From the NCBI RefSeq assembly GCF_037975245.1, contig NC_092580.1, positions 12,679,501 to 12,739,500 on the forward strand: a stretch of DNA of 60,000 bases, read 5' to 3'. The notes beneath the pieces were generated by a model, which saw only the letters and a list, made by a program, of their open reading frames with translations, searched no databases and was not told the origin of the DNA. The number at the start of each line of letters is the position of its first letter. Positions within the stretch are counted from its first letter, which is position 1. Origin of the DNA: Apostichopus japonicus. Its lineage: Eukaryota; Echinodermata; Holothuroidea; Aspidochirotida; Stichopodidae. Position numbers and translations under genes: made by a program. Positions 28,201 through 43,200 of the stretch are shown piece after piece.

Positions 28201-31200
28201 TGTTTTTGACCTGGTGTAAATATTTGTCTGTGTTTGACAGTGTAAGTGGTATCAACCTGCATAAATACAAAGTCATTTGTAATTTCCATCGCAAATTATC
28301 AAGATGAATCTTAAATAATGGAAAGGTGAATTTGGACACCGAAATTTGAGTTTCATGAAATTTGAAATATTGACATGATTGTTGAATGCAAGTTTATGAA
28401 TCCCCGGTAGTTTGGGTTTTTGCTGTCAGCTGAAAGTTTGTGTTGTTTCGTTTATTTGTTTGTCTACGACATTAAATAGTGCAAGTGCACAAAAATAACA
28501 AATGAACTGTAATATGAACAGTAATGGAGTAGTGGGAAGTAAAATTAAAAAACTCTGAGGGGCTTCTTGAAGAGTTTACTCCCCAAAAACTGGGGAAAGA
28601 TTCAAAAATGTACAGAAAAACCTTTGAACAGAGGAATTACAGAGAAAGAACACAAAGTAGAAACAAAACTTATTTATTTAATAAATATTTAATAAAATTA
28701 ATAAAATGTATCTCAACTTCAATATCCCACTTACCCTCACAAACCCGACCCCGACCAAACCCCTCCCTCCACTACAACCCACCCCCCTCCACTACCACCC
28801 ACAACTTCCCACAGTGAAATTGTGCTGTGACATTAACCCATTTAGTGTATGCACTCAGACAAAACGAAAAGGAGATGAAATGGTGGTAGTGTAAATGTGG
28901 ACTGCGTAGTGAAGAGTCATCCCCTCATATACGGAAGGTGAAATCAGGTTCAAACCCTGCAGGTTAATAACGGTGCAGTGAAAAGGAATTGACTCTCAAT
29001 TCTCAGTCTTCTTTGATTTTGGTTTACTTTGGGTTTTTTCTTTTTTTTATAATTAATAAAAAAGACAGGATTCCTTGTATTCATTCCTTTTTGGCTCTTT
29101 GACATTTTTGTACTTTTACAAGCTTTCCTCATTAGCTTAACTAAATTGTCAAATGTTGGGATTTACTTCACTCCTCTCTTACCTGTCTCCCACTCCACAC
29201 AAGTGCATTTTCCTATCTACACATTTGGAAACGTTTTAGCACTGCGCCCTCGCTCCCTGGGCCACGCCCACTAATTCCTCTTTCCTCTGTCAGTCATGGA
29301 GATGGAGCAGATGTAGTCACCAGGGGCAAATTCCTGCCATGAGCAGACCTTATATACTGTACTTATATAATGTGTAAGAGAGTTAACATTGTGCACGTAA
29401 ATCTCCCTCCAACAGATGGTCCATCTCGAGGGCGGTACCTTCACCATGGGAACCGATGATCCTGGTATAATGGCCGATGGTGAAGCACCGGCCAGAAGTA
29501 TCACCTTGGATCCATTTTACATCGACGTGTACGAAGTCAGCAACAGTGAATTTGAACTGTTTGTGAAGGCCACCAGTTACACTACTGAGGTAGGTACATG
29601 CAAGCATAATTGATGAAAAAATCTTCATTTTAATTTCTTTAGTTTGATTTCAAGTATTTCGAATGAGAAGTTACTCCACATTCTGTTCTCCTAAGAGACA
29701 CGTCAACTGGTTGAAGCAGCAAGGTGAGGAGGGCATGTACCCATTAAATTGCCCTTTCAGTAAGGGACATAGAGTGCATTTTTATCCTTCCCTTCCCCTG
29801 CACCGGCAACCATCCAACCTCCAGCGTCCCCATGCCCGGGTCCCCGGTGTTGTTATCAATAGCTTCATGCAGTGTCACAAGTGTTTCATAATAGAGTTCT
29901 TATTCAATATACAAATGTTTAAAGTGGCAATTCCATAGACCAGTCCATTTTGGTGTGGGGATGTGGTTCATGCATGGGCTTGTTTTCATAACAATTCTGT
30001 TGTTGTGGATGTCAAATATATGCATGTAGGATGTTAAGGCTGACTGTGCTCCTAGCTTACCTGCCTCAGCGCCACTTTTGCACTTTCCCAGATCTACCTA
30101 GCCTTATAACTGGTAATATTTTAACACACTTCATCCCCATTGACCCTCCTCTGGGTCAACATAAATCACTGGGGAGCGCAGTGCTAAAATGTATTACCAG
30201 TTAATAGGCGAGATAGATGGGAAAGTGCGTTCAGAGACAGGTGTGAATTTACCCAAACCAGTGAGTTCTGGGGATTTGTTCTTCAATCTTCTCCCGTGAT
30301 CACGTAACAATTGTAACCTTAACCATTTATTATACCCTCTTTTTTTGGTAGGCGGAGACATTTGGTGACTCTTTCGTTCTTGAAGGGAGAATCAGTGAAG
30401 AAATTAAGAAAGATATAACACAGGCTGTAAGTTCAACATCAGAAACTTTGTAGAAGATGGTTGTCTTTCTTTTAACCACCTTCCACATATGTTAAATTCA
30501 GATTACTTTTAATAGCTTGTATGTACTTGTATCAGAATTCTTCTATCACATGGTACTTTATATGATCCAAAAAGGGCTAGACTTGAGTTAAACTTCACTC
30601 ATGTCTTGTCTAGGTTTATTTCAATTTTACAAATTAAAAGAAAAATGACCTTTTTGATCAAGAGTCACTTTCATGACAAAAATATTTGCATTCCTGATGA
30701 TGACAGCAGCTGTGTCTGTATTACTGAAAAATTTGTCAATGTCAAATACTAAACATCTTGTTCCTGACCTCTCGGTAAAAGTTTGTATAAAGCATAGGTG
30801 TAAATCTAGATCAAGGAACCTGGAAATTCTTTTTAACCATTCTGTAAGGCACCGTGTCAAAACGAAATGGGGGTACGGTATATTATATGAAACTGAATGA
30901 AATATTGAATATACATATATGATTGCGGCTAAAAAGTAAAGAATCAAAACTGAAGTATGAAATGTTTCCCGCAAGGGAATGAGGGCGGTATTGAAGAACT
31001 TAGTATGCATAGACTCCGGATGTGTGACGCGATTAATTCACTTTGGCTTCGGCTTTGAGTACAAGGTTTCTGCATGCTACCATGAGGAGGAATCTAACTG
31101 CAATAGTAATTACCGCCTTTGCGATCAGTGTTATAGTCATTGCCGACTTTGCAGTCCGTGGTCCCCCTCACGAATTTTGAAATGTCGTTAAGAGTGTCTC

Positions 31201-34200
31201 CATAGTTTTCCCTTTCGGGAACAAAAATGGTCACCCGTGCTCCAAATTCCAAAAACATTTTCATATTATAACCGTCTTTAAAGGCCAATTTTCATTCCAG
31301 ACAGGTTTTGTTTTTTCTCCTTTTATAACTCTCCTGAATGTCTGGAATTAATATTGATAGATCAAATTGTCTAGCGAAAGTAGAAAATTTACAAGGTCAC
31401 TTTTTATTGCCCAAATTTTTGCCCTATCTGCAGAGTTTGTGTGAATGACAAATTTCAGACAAAGACATTGGTGTTCTATTTTGGTATACTAAGTAACGGT
31501 CAGACCGATTACGAATCGGATGCATGTAGCCATTTCCCCAACAGGAAGTCAGTGGTTTGCAGTTCATGACTACAACTGTCCAGTTTAAAACAAGTCCAAC
31601 CAATCACAGGGAAAGGATTTTGCATGTGACCTTAAATGAGCATTGTTCGTTTAAACCCTTAAGCAGACATCCAAGAAAACAATCTCACTGTACGTTCAGC
31701 AATTGTTCACTGAGAGGGGGGAAGGGGGGTGGGGAGTAGTCTTGACAACTATTAAAATCTAGGTCACGAGGTATGAGTTGAGTCAGATTGCCTATACTCA
31801 TGCAGATATGTGACCAGCTTCACACTTCTCTGAACGTGGGATTAACTATGAAACGTTTCTTAGAGATTTTGAGATTTCAATTTTCAAAACCTGTTCCTTT
31901 TAAATAATAATATCGAGAAATGAAAACAGAGAATAAAATTACAAAATAAAAAGATTTATGACACTTTTTATCACCGTTGGAAGTTGTGAAGGGCTTAAAT
32001 GGTGTGTCTCACAGTTACTACATGTGATCCTGTTTAATTAATCATTAGAATAAAACATATTTGTATTTACTCTTTTTCTTTTACCAAGGTGTTCACTACA
32101 CGTTGTTCCCCGATCCGTATGTTAATTCAGTACCTGTATTAAATTACTGTTTTGAAATACGCGTTAAAAATATTACCAAAAAGATCTGGCCAAGTCAAAT
32201 ACCAGCTAATATAAGACGTTTTCCTGTTGTACTTTGGACTAGGTTGTAGTGTATAATATCTGAAACCGTCCATATGGTACAGTAGTCAACTTCTGAAGCT
32301 TTTCGCTACAAAAGTTACTGTTTGTTTGAGTTTCTGTTATAACTTCCTCATTTTTTTGTGGGTCTGTGCACATAAAAACGGTCTGCACATTGATTCCAGG
32401 AAGGGTCACGTCAGATTCTCACGGAATAAATTTACTGTAGAAATAAACGACTTTGTTTTTAATGACCCCACGGTAGACTTTTATTATATCTTGCAAATTG
32501 CTTTTGAGGATGTGGTAGCTAGCTTCAACCAAACTGAAATTGACTGTTTGAAAAAATGGGTTTTTTTGCTCATGATTCCACACTAGAGTTTTATTGTGTC
32601 TTTGCAAATTATATTTAGGGATGTGGTAGCCAGCTTCAATCAAACTAAGACAAAGGATTTGTCTTTATGAATCACATTCTTGAATAATTTTAAGTGAACC
32701 TATGGCCGCCCAATTTGAAACGAAGATCGCTATATTCTGTATATTCATTCATGTTAAGCTTCGAAGCACATTAACGGACAGTATGAGTGTATATTATTCG
32801 TTGATAAAGTCGTTACACATTTCATTCTACTATACATTCTCTAAATCCCCATTGTGAACCCAGTTGTGAACCCTGTGGGGACCAGGGAAAGCATAAGTCA
32901 AGAACTTCAAGCTCTAATCTATACGTAGAGATTAACACTCGGTTCCTCTCTTACCTGTTTCCGATCTACGTATATATGCACCTTTTCCATCTATGTAAAC
33001 ACATGACTGGTGACAAAAGTTGAAACTCGCTTGATAGTGCAACCTGTTCAACTAAGGCTCACCACAGGAGTTTACCATGTAAAGTAAAGGCACTAAAACA
33101 CCCAAGTTATGGAATTGTCTATTTACAAAGGATCGTTAAAGTTGTGTATCAGTCGAGGTACTTCAAACCAATAAACATATTTAACTGACCAATTGTCAAA
33201 CAGGACAGATTTGGTTCTTGGCATCGTAAATATCATGGTGTTTCTGCAATAAATCCATAAATGGATAGCTGTGGACCATCACAGTGGCATCAACCATTCA
33301 TTTTAGCCGTGAGATCATCCATTTTCTGTTTATTAATTTTTTAATAGTGCATATAGTTTGAAAACGTAGTTGTGCGTATAATAAAACTTTAGAGTATAAA
33401 ACTGATAAAGAACTACTTAAAGCTTGGAAGAACCTTTTAACTTTTATTAACTAATTGACATACGCTTGTAGCCTTAATACATGTCGCGAAACACAATTGC
33501 GATCATGACTAGTATATGACGCTGCTGGCATAAACCTGTCAACATTTCTCTATGAACATTGCCCTCAAGTTTGGTATTCATGTAACCTTTGACTTGTATT
33601 CACATAGACAGATCAGCTGATTATAAATATGTGCCTACGTACATGCTGTGGTTGTTCCTCCAAAATTTCTGAACGGTCACACCCCATCAAAACAAAGAAT
33701 TGGTTGAGTATATTAAAAATGTTTCTAATACCCAGGGTCATAGGTCGTGGTGTATTACTGGGTCATACAGCAGGGCATGGTGTGTCACAGGGTCGAAAGT
33801 AACGCAAGCTTAAAAGTGTAAAAGATGATTTGCTTACTGATCGCATCTGAAGAAGTAAATTCACAATATTGTTCAGGTAACAGTCAAAATGTAACAGCCT
33901 GACGTTCTAGTCCGTCTAACAAATTCTTAACAATTGCTTAAAAGTTAGATGGCCTAATGTTTCAATCCTGTCAGGATCTTCTGAAGCCATCTGATAACAG
34001 TTTTGTCTTTCTTAAAAAAAATTTAAGAAGATTTGGACAAGTAGGCAGCACCTTTCCCATTTTCTATTTCTCGTTAAGGTTTTGGTAAAGTGCTACATCT
34101 TTCTCTTACAAACTTCTTTTCTGTCGGCTACTCTATGTGTGGACAGATCAATATGATGTAATTGTTACAAAACAATAAAAAAAAAAGGAGAGCTGGTTTT

Positions 34201-37200
34201 ATTACCAAGTTATCGGGTAAACTTGGTCTGTTTGGAATTTACTTTGCTTGCATATCGTTGGAAATTTTTGAAAAGCTTTTATTTTATTCATTTTCTGATT
34301 TTTTTGTTTTAGTCAAGTGTGATCATTCAGTACTTTTTATGTTTCTCAAGTATCATCATAATAATTATTATTTTTTTTTTAACAATTTTAATTGTTTTTA
34401 AATTAAAATTAATTAAAATTAAAATATAAAAAATTAAAATTAATTAAAATTAAAACAATTTTAACAAATTTAACAATATTATTTTGTCTCTCTGTAGGTT
34501 CAGCAAGCTCCTTGGTGGCTGCCGGTGAAAGGTGCGGACTGGCTACACCCAGAGGGACCAGACTCTTCTGTCAGACCAGACAGGTAAACATACATACATG
34601 TTTTTTTTTGTCTTGTTTCACAAATACCTTGGAAGGACTTGGGAATGAATTACAGTACATCTAACAGGTCTTGAATGTTAAAAGTTTAATCAAGAAAATG
34701 CTTCAATTTTTGTTCAGCCTTTACATTCTCTCGGTATGTTCCTGGAAGGAATATAAAATACAAATTCTTCCATGGTACAAATGTTAAATAGGGACTTAAG
34801 TCCCTTAAACAGTACAGTGTGAATCCTAGAAAAGTCCTTGAAATGTACTTTGAAAGGGCTTTGTGAAGAGATTGAGAATTACAAAAGGAGAATGTCCTTA
34901 TACTCGGTGACCGTCAGCAGAAATACAAGAATGTGTAAGTGCTTTGCTTTTAAACAGTGAAGATTTGTTAGTCTGTGAGGGTAGACCAAAGGTATGTCAA
35001 CCAACAATGCAGACAAAAATTTTTTTTCTTTTTAACCCTTTTTCAGTTTCGTCAAGAGTAATCACACAATATTTCGGATGGCCTCTTTTTTTTTTTTTTG
35101 GTATCTTGCTTTGTCTCAAATATCTTTGATGGACCATGTTTGTTTCAATTTGTTACCATTTCTGAGAAAGTAAATGGTACTTTATATAACAAATCCAGTT
35201 CAATCGTGGTAAAAAATGCAGGTAAATACATACATACTACCCTTTTTAACAGTAAATTGAACTATATACTCATGCCCCTAAAGATTCCTAATATGTGCAT
35301 TCCATTTTCCCATTGAGGTAGTGGGTCCTGTATTTATGATGAGTCCTCATAAATCTGTTGATGTTGTTGATGGGTAAGTACTATAAAGGTGCCCTCGTTT
35401 TGCCATCGCCACTAGGTCTATAATATGTCATTAAATGCGCATGTACCTATACTTCTCTAAGTCCTCTGTTTGTATCTGTTTACACTTTGCTCCTTTCTTA
35501 AAGGGTATCCTTGTTTTTTTCTTGTCTGGTTATCCAGCAGCAGTGAGTGGCCTTTGGTTAAGCTCATTGAATTGTGTTTGTTCAGTGGAGAGAATTTATG
35601 CAGGCCTTTATTTATCTGAGCTGATTTGGCATTGGAAGGACCTGGTATGGTGGCTGCTGGTCGTTACCAGTGCAGCAAGAGAAGGCTAGACGTATATATA
35701 TATATATATATATCTATATATATATATATATATATATCTATATATATATATATATATATATATATTGAATAAATTGAATGCCTACTGTATCCATTTACGA
35801 GGCATTTACGAGTAGGAACAGGATCTTGATCTACACTTATGGAGTCGTGGTACAGAAGCATACATACGCAGAGATAAACAGTTCCAAAGAGTAACGTTTT
35901 CTGAAACCCTGCTGACTAGTAGACGGAAGAAATATCTGAAAAATTTATGGGAAGATTTTAACTAATATTACAATTTCTGAGTGCGCTGTATGTTAAAATG
36001 TACTGCACTGTTAAGGTTTGGATGGGCCCACTGCAAATTCAGTGTGCAGGGTTTATTTCCTTATAGGTCTTATCGAAAGTGAAATATTTCTGAAAAGTAA
36101 ATCACAGTTGATCAAGTGTTGGTTTATATCATCATTACATCGTAAAAGTTGATTCTGATCACCAACATTGTGCAGTAGAAGGAGTGAAACAGTTTGATTC
36201 TAATAACTGTAGCTAAATACTGCAAATTTAAAATTGCTTATGTTAGATCTTTCAATGACCCCCCCCCTGCCCTACCACACCCCACCCCACTTTGATATGC
36301 CTGCGCACACAAATTTTCATGCAAAATTAAGGGAGGACTTTGTCTTGTTGGTATCAATTTGGAGCCCTGTTGATAAATCTTAGCTGTACTTGTCAGTAAG
36401 CAAAAGGTTTATCTTAGCTGCTTTTAGATATAAACCACCCTCTGGTTTTGTTTATCTGGGTTTTTTATTTGTGGATTTGTAAGCGAGAAGAGTGTGGTCG
36501 CTATGGTATCTGATGGTTGAAAGATTTGTAAAAAGGAGCGTTATCCAGTATGAAAGATCAATATAGTCAGTGCTAAAGGGCTGAACAACTTTGGAAATTC
36601 CTTTGGAATTGCTAATTTCGTAATAAATACATTTTTTATAAAATATCAGAATTCGAATTAAAGTCCCATCAAAATTTTACTAAAACAACACAGGTTCTGA
36701 TAAATTGAATGAGGCTTTACATTCAGAAGAATACACATACCAAGAAGTTGTGACAAATTTGTAACTAGAACCAGAAACAGATAAGATCAATAGAACAGTT
36801 TTTATATCCTGAATAATAAAAAAGCCTAGTGGCAGTATGAAACAATTTTGTACCATCATAGGCATTAGAGATCTTTGATGTTGGGAGGAGGTTTGGAAAG
36901 AGTTGGCAAGAGTAATTTGGACGAGAACTTTGTCTCTTGTTTCTTGCTTCACCCATCCCCTTGTACCCCTTATCCCACTTGTTCCCCTTTCCTCCATTCC
37001 TGTACCCTCTGAAATTACTGAAAGGAGACCGGTGCAGATTACACTCCAGTAGAATAAAGTCAGCGTGGAGTAATTAATTATTCCTCCGAACTGTCATTGC
37101 TTCAGCGCCACTTTCAATGTGTTAGAATTTCTAGCAGTTTCTCTGACTACATTGAGAACTTTGGGTTGTCTTTTCTCGGACGAAAAATTATATCGAACTT

Positions 37201-40200
37201 TAAAAAAAAGTAAGAATAAAAGAAAAATCAGTATCGTGGCCAATCGTGACATTGTGAGTTGCACATCGATTCATGTTTGTAGCACCACAGGTTTGGCATT
37301 TTGTGAATGATTTAAGTTTACATTTAATATTTTTCTTTTTCTTCAGAATGGATCACCCTGTCGTCCATGTTTCTTGGAATGACGCCGTCGCGTTCTGCGA
37401 ATGGGCCGGGAAGAGGTTGCCGACGGAAGCCGAGTGGGAATACGCGGCCAGGGGAGGACTCGAGAACCGGTAAGCAAAGAGGAGATACCTAAAGAACTCC
37501 TCGGGAGGTCACCGAGGACAAAGGACAACAAAAATCACGGGAGACGACGTCTTATGATTCCTATGTCAACCGCCAATTAAATGCAATTAAAAACAAAACA
37601 AATACACACAAAATAACTGTGACTAACCCGAGCATACCTAACCGAAGGTTTACTACCGATGAAAGCTTAGACCAACCCATGATGGTAGAAAGGAGTTCTT
37701 TAGCTTGTTCCAAGAACCAAACTAAAATTCATGGTTTGTCTAAGATGTTAAGCCTATTATGTGATTGGTTAGTGAGGACCAAACTCTACAGATTAAACCA
37801 GGCATGCTAAGAAAGGTCTTATTCCTTTCAATTAGCCAGGAATGGTGACTTTCATATTGTATATCTTTCAAATTTCATAACAAAAAAAATGTTTGCAAGG
37901 TTCCACCACCTGTGGTAACATCAGATAATTACACTGCCCCCCCCCCGACTTCACTAATATTCTCAAGGTATAACCAATGAATCATTGACGAAAGTTTATG
38001 TAATATAATATGCTAATATAGATATTTGATCACGCTATGAAGTCTGGAACAATTTGTTTTCTATTCCGGGAAGAGGTTGTTATATATCTTGTGAGAAGTA
38101 CACAGTAGTTAGATGGTAATTCTCGCCATAAAACAGGTTGTCTTTTAATTTATAAAATAATGTGAAAAAGCTGTTATCAAATAGCATGACAAAACTGTTC
38201 CACATTCTCTTGTCCAATATTAACTATAAGGTTCTTAGCTAAACTACACAGGTTTTCATAATTCCATATCCTCAGAAAAAGAGAGAGGGGGGAAAAAAGG
38301 GGGGGGAAAAAACAACAAAAGCAGTTAAATTAGTCAAACTGTAGTTTGTAAAAAATAGCTCTATTTTATTGCTTGCTATCTCTTTGATCTTACTCAGTGC
38401 CAATTACGATTTTGGTCGGTGAGGTTATTAAGATCATTATGTAAAACAATTTATTTACATCTGCACAATTAACAGGTCAGTGCTTTTCAATTGACTTTTA
38501 TCACCTCCCAACAAAGCGTCAGCCCCACGTGGTAGAAATATTTGATGGTATCGAGTAAGAACTCCAAGGACACTGGTGCGTGAAAGTAGTAATAATATTA
38601 TCTCTTAACCAAAGGCAGTATGTCACAGCAGCTGTTTGCATTAGATTACGAGTTTCCAGAAAGTTAAGCAAAATATGATACTAAACTGTAACGTGCATTG
38701 TTATACAGTTTAAAAGGGTTTTGGGCTTCTTTTAGGGAATTTCTTGTATATATAGTAAAAGGAACACACACTGCGTGATGAAAGTTAAGCATATATGATA
38801 CTAAACTTGCTGAAATTATTGTAAAATACTGTAAAGTGCATTGTTATGCAGTTTAAAAGGGTTCTGGGCTTCTTTTAGGGAATTTCTTGTATATATAGTA
38901 AAAGGAACATACACTGTGTGTTGCACGCTTGCATATATCCATTTCCGAGGTGTCTCACTTAAGACCCAGCACTCAAATGCCATCCAATACTAACAACAAT
39001 TACAGCTGAGCACTACTAAAACTAATTAACATACAAATAACAGAAATAACATTGATATACGCAGCCGTCAAAATATCTTCAATATGCAAATAAGCTTCGC
39101 TTGACAATATAGACAATTAAAATAACATAACATGCACACTTATAATACCCACCCAGCACCTTAGTATGTGGTGGACCGTATAGCCATTACTTTGCAAGGG
39201 TGCCAGCCATAACACACAGTACCTTTCATATATGGTGATCCGGGGTTCACACTGTAATTTCAAGTTTTCAATGAATTAAATTATCTCTTACAACCTGGAA
39301 TTTTCCTATGGCATCCTCCTCACCTCATCCAAGTGAGGTGAAGTGGGGGGGGGTGGGTGGGAGGGAGTTGTTGTTGAAAGGGTGGCTCAATTTGCATTTC
39401 AAAAATTATCAATTTTCTTCTTTTTTTTGGTCTTGCTTTAAAGGCGGTTTCCATGGGGGAATAAGCTTGAACCGAAGGGAGAACATTTGATGAATGTTTG
39501 GCAAGGCAAATTCCCTACAGAAAACTCTGAAGAAGATGGATATGTGGGCAGCTGCCCTGTGAGTGAAATTCAATTTATTTGCTTCTTTTCAGTTCCTTTG
39601 GACTCTTTTAAACTTGGTTTCGAATAATTAGCTGAAATTCATTACAAAGGCATATTTTTTTTTAAAAGAAAAAATGTATTAGACAGGCCAACCTTTGGGC
39701 CTCATTTATTGTTCATTAACTTCATCCTCAACTTTCCACGTTTCGTTTCATTTGAATTTGTACTACAAAAGCTTGTTGACGCTTGACATAACTTTCATAT
39801 CACTTTGCACTGAAAATGGTCAAAACAAGCAGTTATTTGTCAGTAGAGATGATTTCATCATTGTATTCACTATAAAGGGGATCTTTGTAACTTTTAAAAA
39901 ATGCTGAAATGCTACTTCTGCTATAAGAGCAATCCGTTAGGGAGCTATATCCTGTGAAGTAAATATTAACGATTAGTGCCGATGATTCTAATTTAGAAAT
40001 TCAAAATGAATGATGGTTATATTTCAGAGACTGGTAAGCTATCCAAGTGGGCCATTTGCGTACAATACCACATGATAAACATTTGCTAGGAACTTGAGGC
40101 ACTGTTATGCTTGCCCCCTTCCTTCCCTAAAGTTTAAATTTGCAGGTACACGTAACCTCTGAAAATGGAAGGATGGCACGTCTTGCCCGGAAGTTTTCAC

Positions 40201-43200
40201 AGTAAGCACATTGACCTTGGGGTCGCTAGGGCAGTAACCTTGTGTACCCATTGGATAATCTAGCATTGATTGTGTACAAGGGGGGGGGGCGGGCACGAAA
40301 GTAATCTTGACTTTGGGGTACCCAGGGCAGTTGCCTTGTGTACCCATTGGATTATTTGGCACTGATTGTGTACAACGAGGGCGTGCACTATGATGATCAT
40401 GTGAGGCGCAGTGAAATTCTGTATCTCAAAGAATGTGGTTACTCCTATGACTAAAATAACAGGAGTATTATATTATATGGGAACTATACACATTGTTTCC
40501 CTGTTATGTTGAAATATCCCAATCACAACCAGGTCCTGTATACAAAACTCCCCAATATGTTTTATTATTCTCCCCTTTTTGGTCATTCATTGGAATTCAT
40601 TGTGTGAGATAAAACATTGCTGTGATAGTAAAGGGCTCGCTCCAGGGGCCACATTAGTATGGTTCTGAAAACCTCGCTGGTTGCCAAAAATTTGCAGGAA
40701 ACTTTAAACACATTATATCGTCTGAATACTTGTCTATGCTAAAATGCGCCACGATCGTATTTTTTTGTGTGTAGATGTCATATCCCTTCACTCCACTCTC
40801 CCCCCCCACCCCATCCTTACCTCTTCCCTCTGCTCTGCCTACCCCTTTTTAATAATTGAAATAATTTCGAGAGTGTCTTTAATATATTCATTCTCTCTCT
40901 CTCTCTCTGAAGGTCACTGCCTTTCCTCCGAATAAGTTTGGTCTTTACAACACTGTTGGCAATGCCTGGGAATGGGTACAAGACTGGTTTACCACACGAC
41001 ACAGTCCAGAACCAGCTAAAAATCCAGTAAGTCACCCGAAATTTCTATATCTTTAAAGAATGGTAGTTTGTTACAGTAGAGAGGGTAAAAACAGGGGAAT
41101 TCTGATACATGCCAGTGTTTTGCCTGGTGAGTAGTGGAAGTGGGTAGACTGGTGAGTTATGACAGTGCATGTCATTCCAATAACATTAAAATGTATTTCA
41201 CCCATCCACATCAATACTTTTCCATCTACGTTTAGTAATTGTTTGCGTTGCTCTTCGATGCCGGGCAAATTTTCGACAGTTGTCTGATCGTCCGAGACCA
41301 ATATCAGAGAACTTACATTGGCTTTGGTGATCGTCGGGCGGTCAACTGGTTGCTTACATTAATTTCAGATTGCATTGTAACTATAATAAACCCCAGATAG
41401 GTAGAGTGATAAAATTGATATCCCTCTTTGTTACTGAAATAAAACAAAACTAGTTGTAGGCTTATGAGTCAACTGAAGTGGAGTTTTGAAATGGCCAAAG
41501 CTGGTGTTTTATACACCAAAATCTGCACATCTCTCCTTCAGTGTAAATATTGTTCAAGCTTATGTCGGCTCGCTACATTTTCTTTTGGACAACCGAATTT
41601 GCTGTTCGGACAAACGAAAGGTAGGCCCTGGTTGTCGTCCGTGGGACGACTAGAATGAAAACTCCTGTGAGATTTGCCCCCCCCCCTCCCTTATGTCCAT
41701 TTCATGTTATTCGTGACCTTCGCTGTCTACATAAATCACAAATCTGCAATTCTGCTGAAAACACTGAATCTTGTTGATACTGTCATCAAGTGCTGCATAA
41801 ACGTTGTTGTTGAATCCCTCGACATCAACACAACACCATTTAAGATAATTGTAATTCAATCGATTGACGTTTGGTTTCAGTTACAGTCATTCTTTTCTTC
41901 GTTTTAACAATTGCTACATCTTACGGAAGAACAACATTCAAAAACTTGTTCAACAAGCCAACAAATATGACTCATTATTATTATTACAAATATAAAAAAA
42001 AAAAAAAAAATAGTAACAAAAACCTAAATATTAAATATATAGAACCAATAAGGCATAAAATGTAAAAGCCAAAAGCAACAATATAAAAAACCCTGTACTA
42101 AACGATAATTAGAAAAGCCCTAAACGCATATAGTCCAAAACAAATTCAGAAGTATGTAAATAGTAAAATAGTTTTAAAAAAAGAATACACAAAGATTAAA
42201 TCATAGTCAATGTTTAAATATATATTAGTATGAGAAACTATAGTACAGTACGACAATTATTGTAAAAGCGTAAAACAGATAGTAATAAACACCCAATACT
42301 AAACGATAATAAATAGAACCCTAAGCTTAGTAAAAATAAATAAACAAAATGCTGCTCCACGCTGTAATAAGACAGCATAAAGCATGCCGTCTGTGTTTGA
42401 GTTAACCTTTACAGGAAACAAACCACTATAGTATATTGCGTTAGGTCTCCGATCATGTCGTAAAAAGTACTCCAAAAAATATCGCATGGCTAACATGTTC
42501 AGCTTTAATGAATTGACTGGAATGTGAGTGAACACACCAATGAAAATGGCTTGGCCATATTTCAGGTAGTCTACAGCCTGGTCTTGCAGGCTACCAACAC
42601 AGCACAGATCTATTTCTTTTATAATTAATATACGCAAAGTCAGTTTTCATGTTTGGGTTTTCTTGGCCACTTGTTGTATCTTTTTTCTTATTTTATTCTT
42701 GTTTTTTTTCTTTCTTCATTCTTTTCAGAAAGGACCAGAATTAGGGAATGATAAAGTGAAAAAAGGGGGATCATATATGTGTCATGTGGTGAGTAGAAAA
42801 TTAAAACAGTTGCATTCTCTGGAGATGGTGATTAATTTTGTTATCATTTCAAACCAATACAAATTTCAACACGACCAAACCCGACTTTCTTAAGACTATG
42901 CTAAGACCTAGTCATATATCACTGTGTTAAAAAGTATCCAAACTTATTATAACGTCAAGCCCACTTACTTTTACACAAAAATTTAACATGAGAAACTTAC
43001 TCCCATGCTTCAAACAAATAGTCTTGGTTGACCTTGTACACAGTGTATGTTGTAAACAAACTGTGTTCTTGTTGTTAAGAGGCTGTAGTGGCTATCAAAT
43101 CCTACCATGTCCTGCCCCCCCCTCCCCCAAAATAAATCAGGCCACTTCAATACCAGATGTATCTTGGTACCTCTTCTTTATCTGGAGTAGAAACTTGATC

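Larger units (their letters stand above)
16221..29415. other. SUMF1 intron 1 (13.2 kb)
   Basis: GT-AG intron, GTAGAA to CCAACAG. No gene of its own is evident. It contains a small inverted-repeat element (16963-17142), a dispersed repeat (19565-19880), MITE copy 2 (20010-20370), a poly-A run near 24830, and an unusual density of TACAGTA/TACTGTA motifs. Confidence 0.85.

Noticed and set aside
28893-28975. tRNA-like sequence with GGTTCAAACCC (B-box-like)
   Set aside because: No convincing A box or cloverleaf can be folded by eye; at best a relic of a tRNA-derived SINE.
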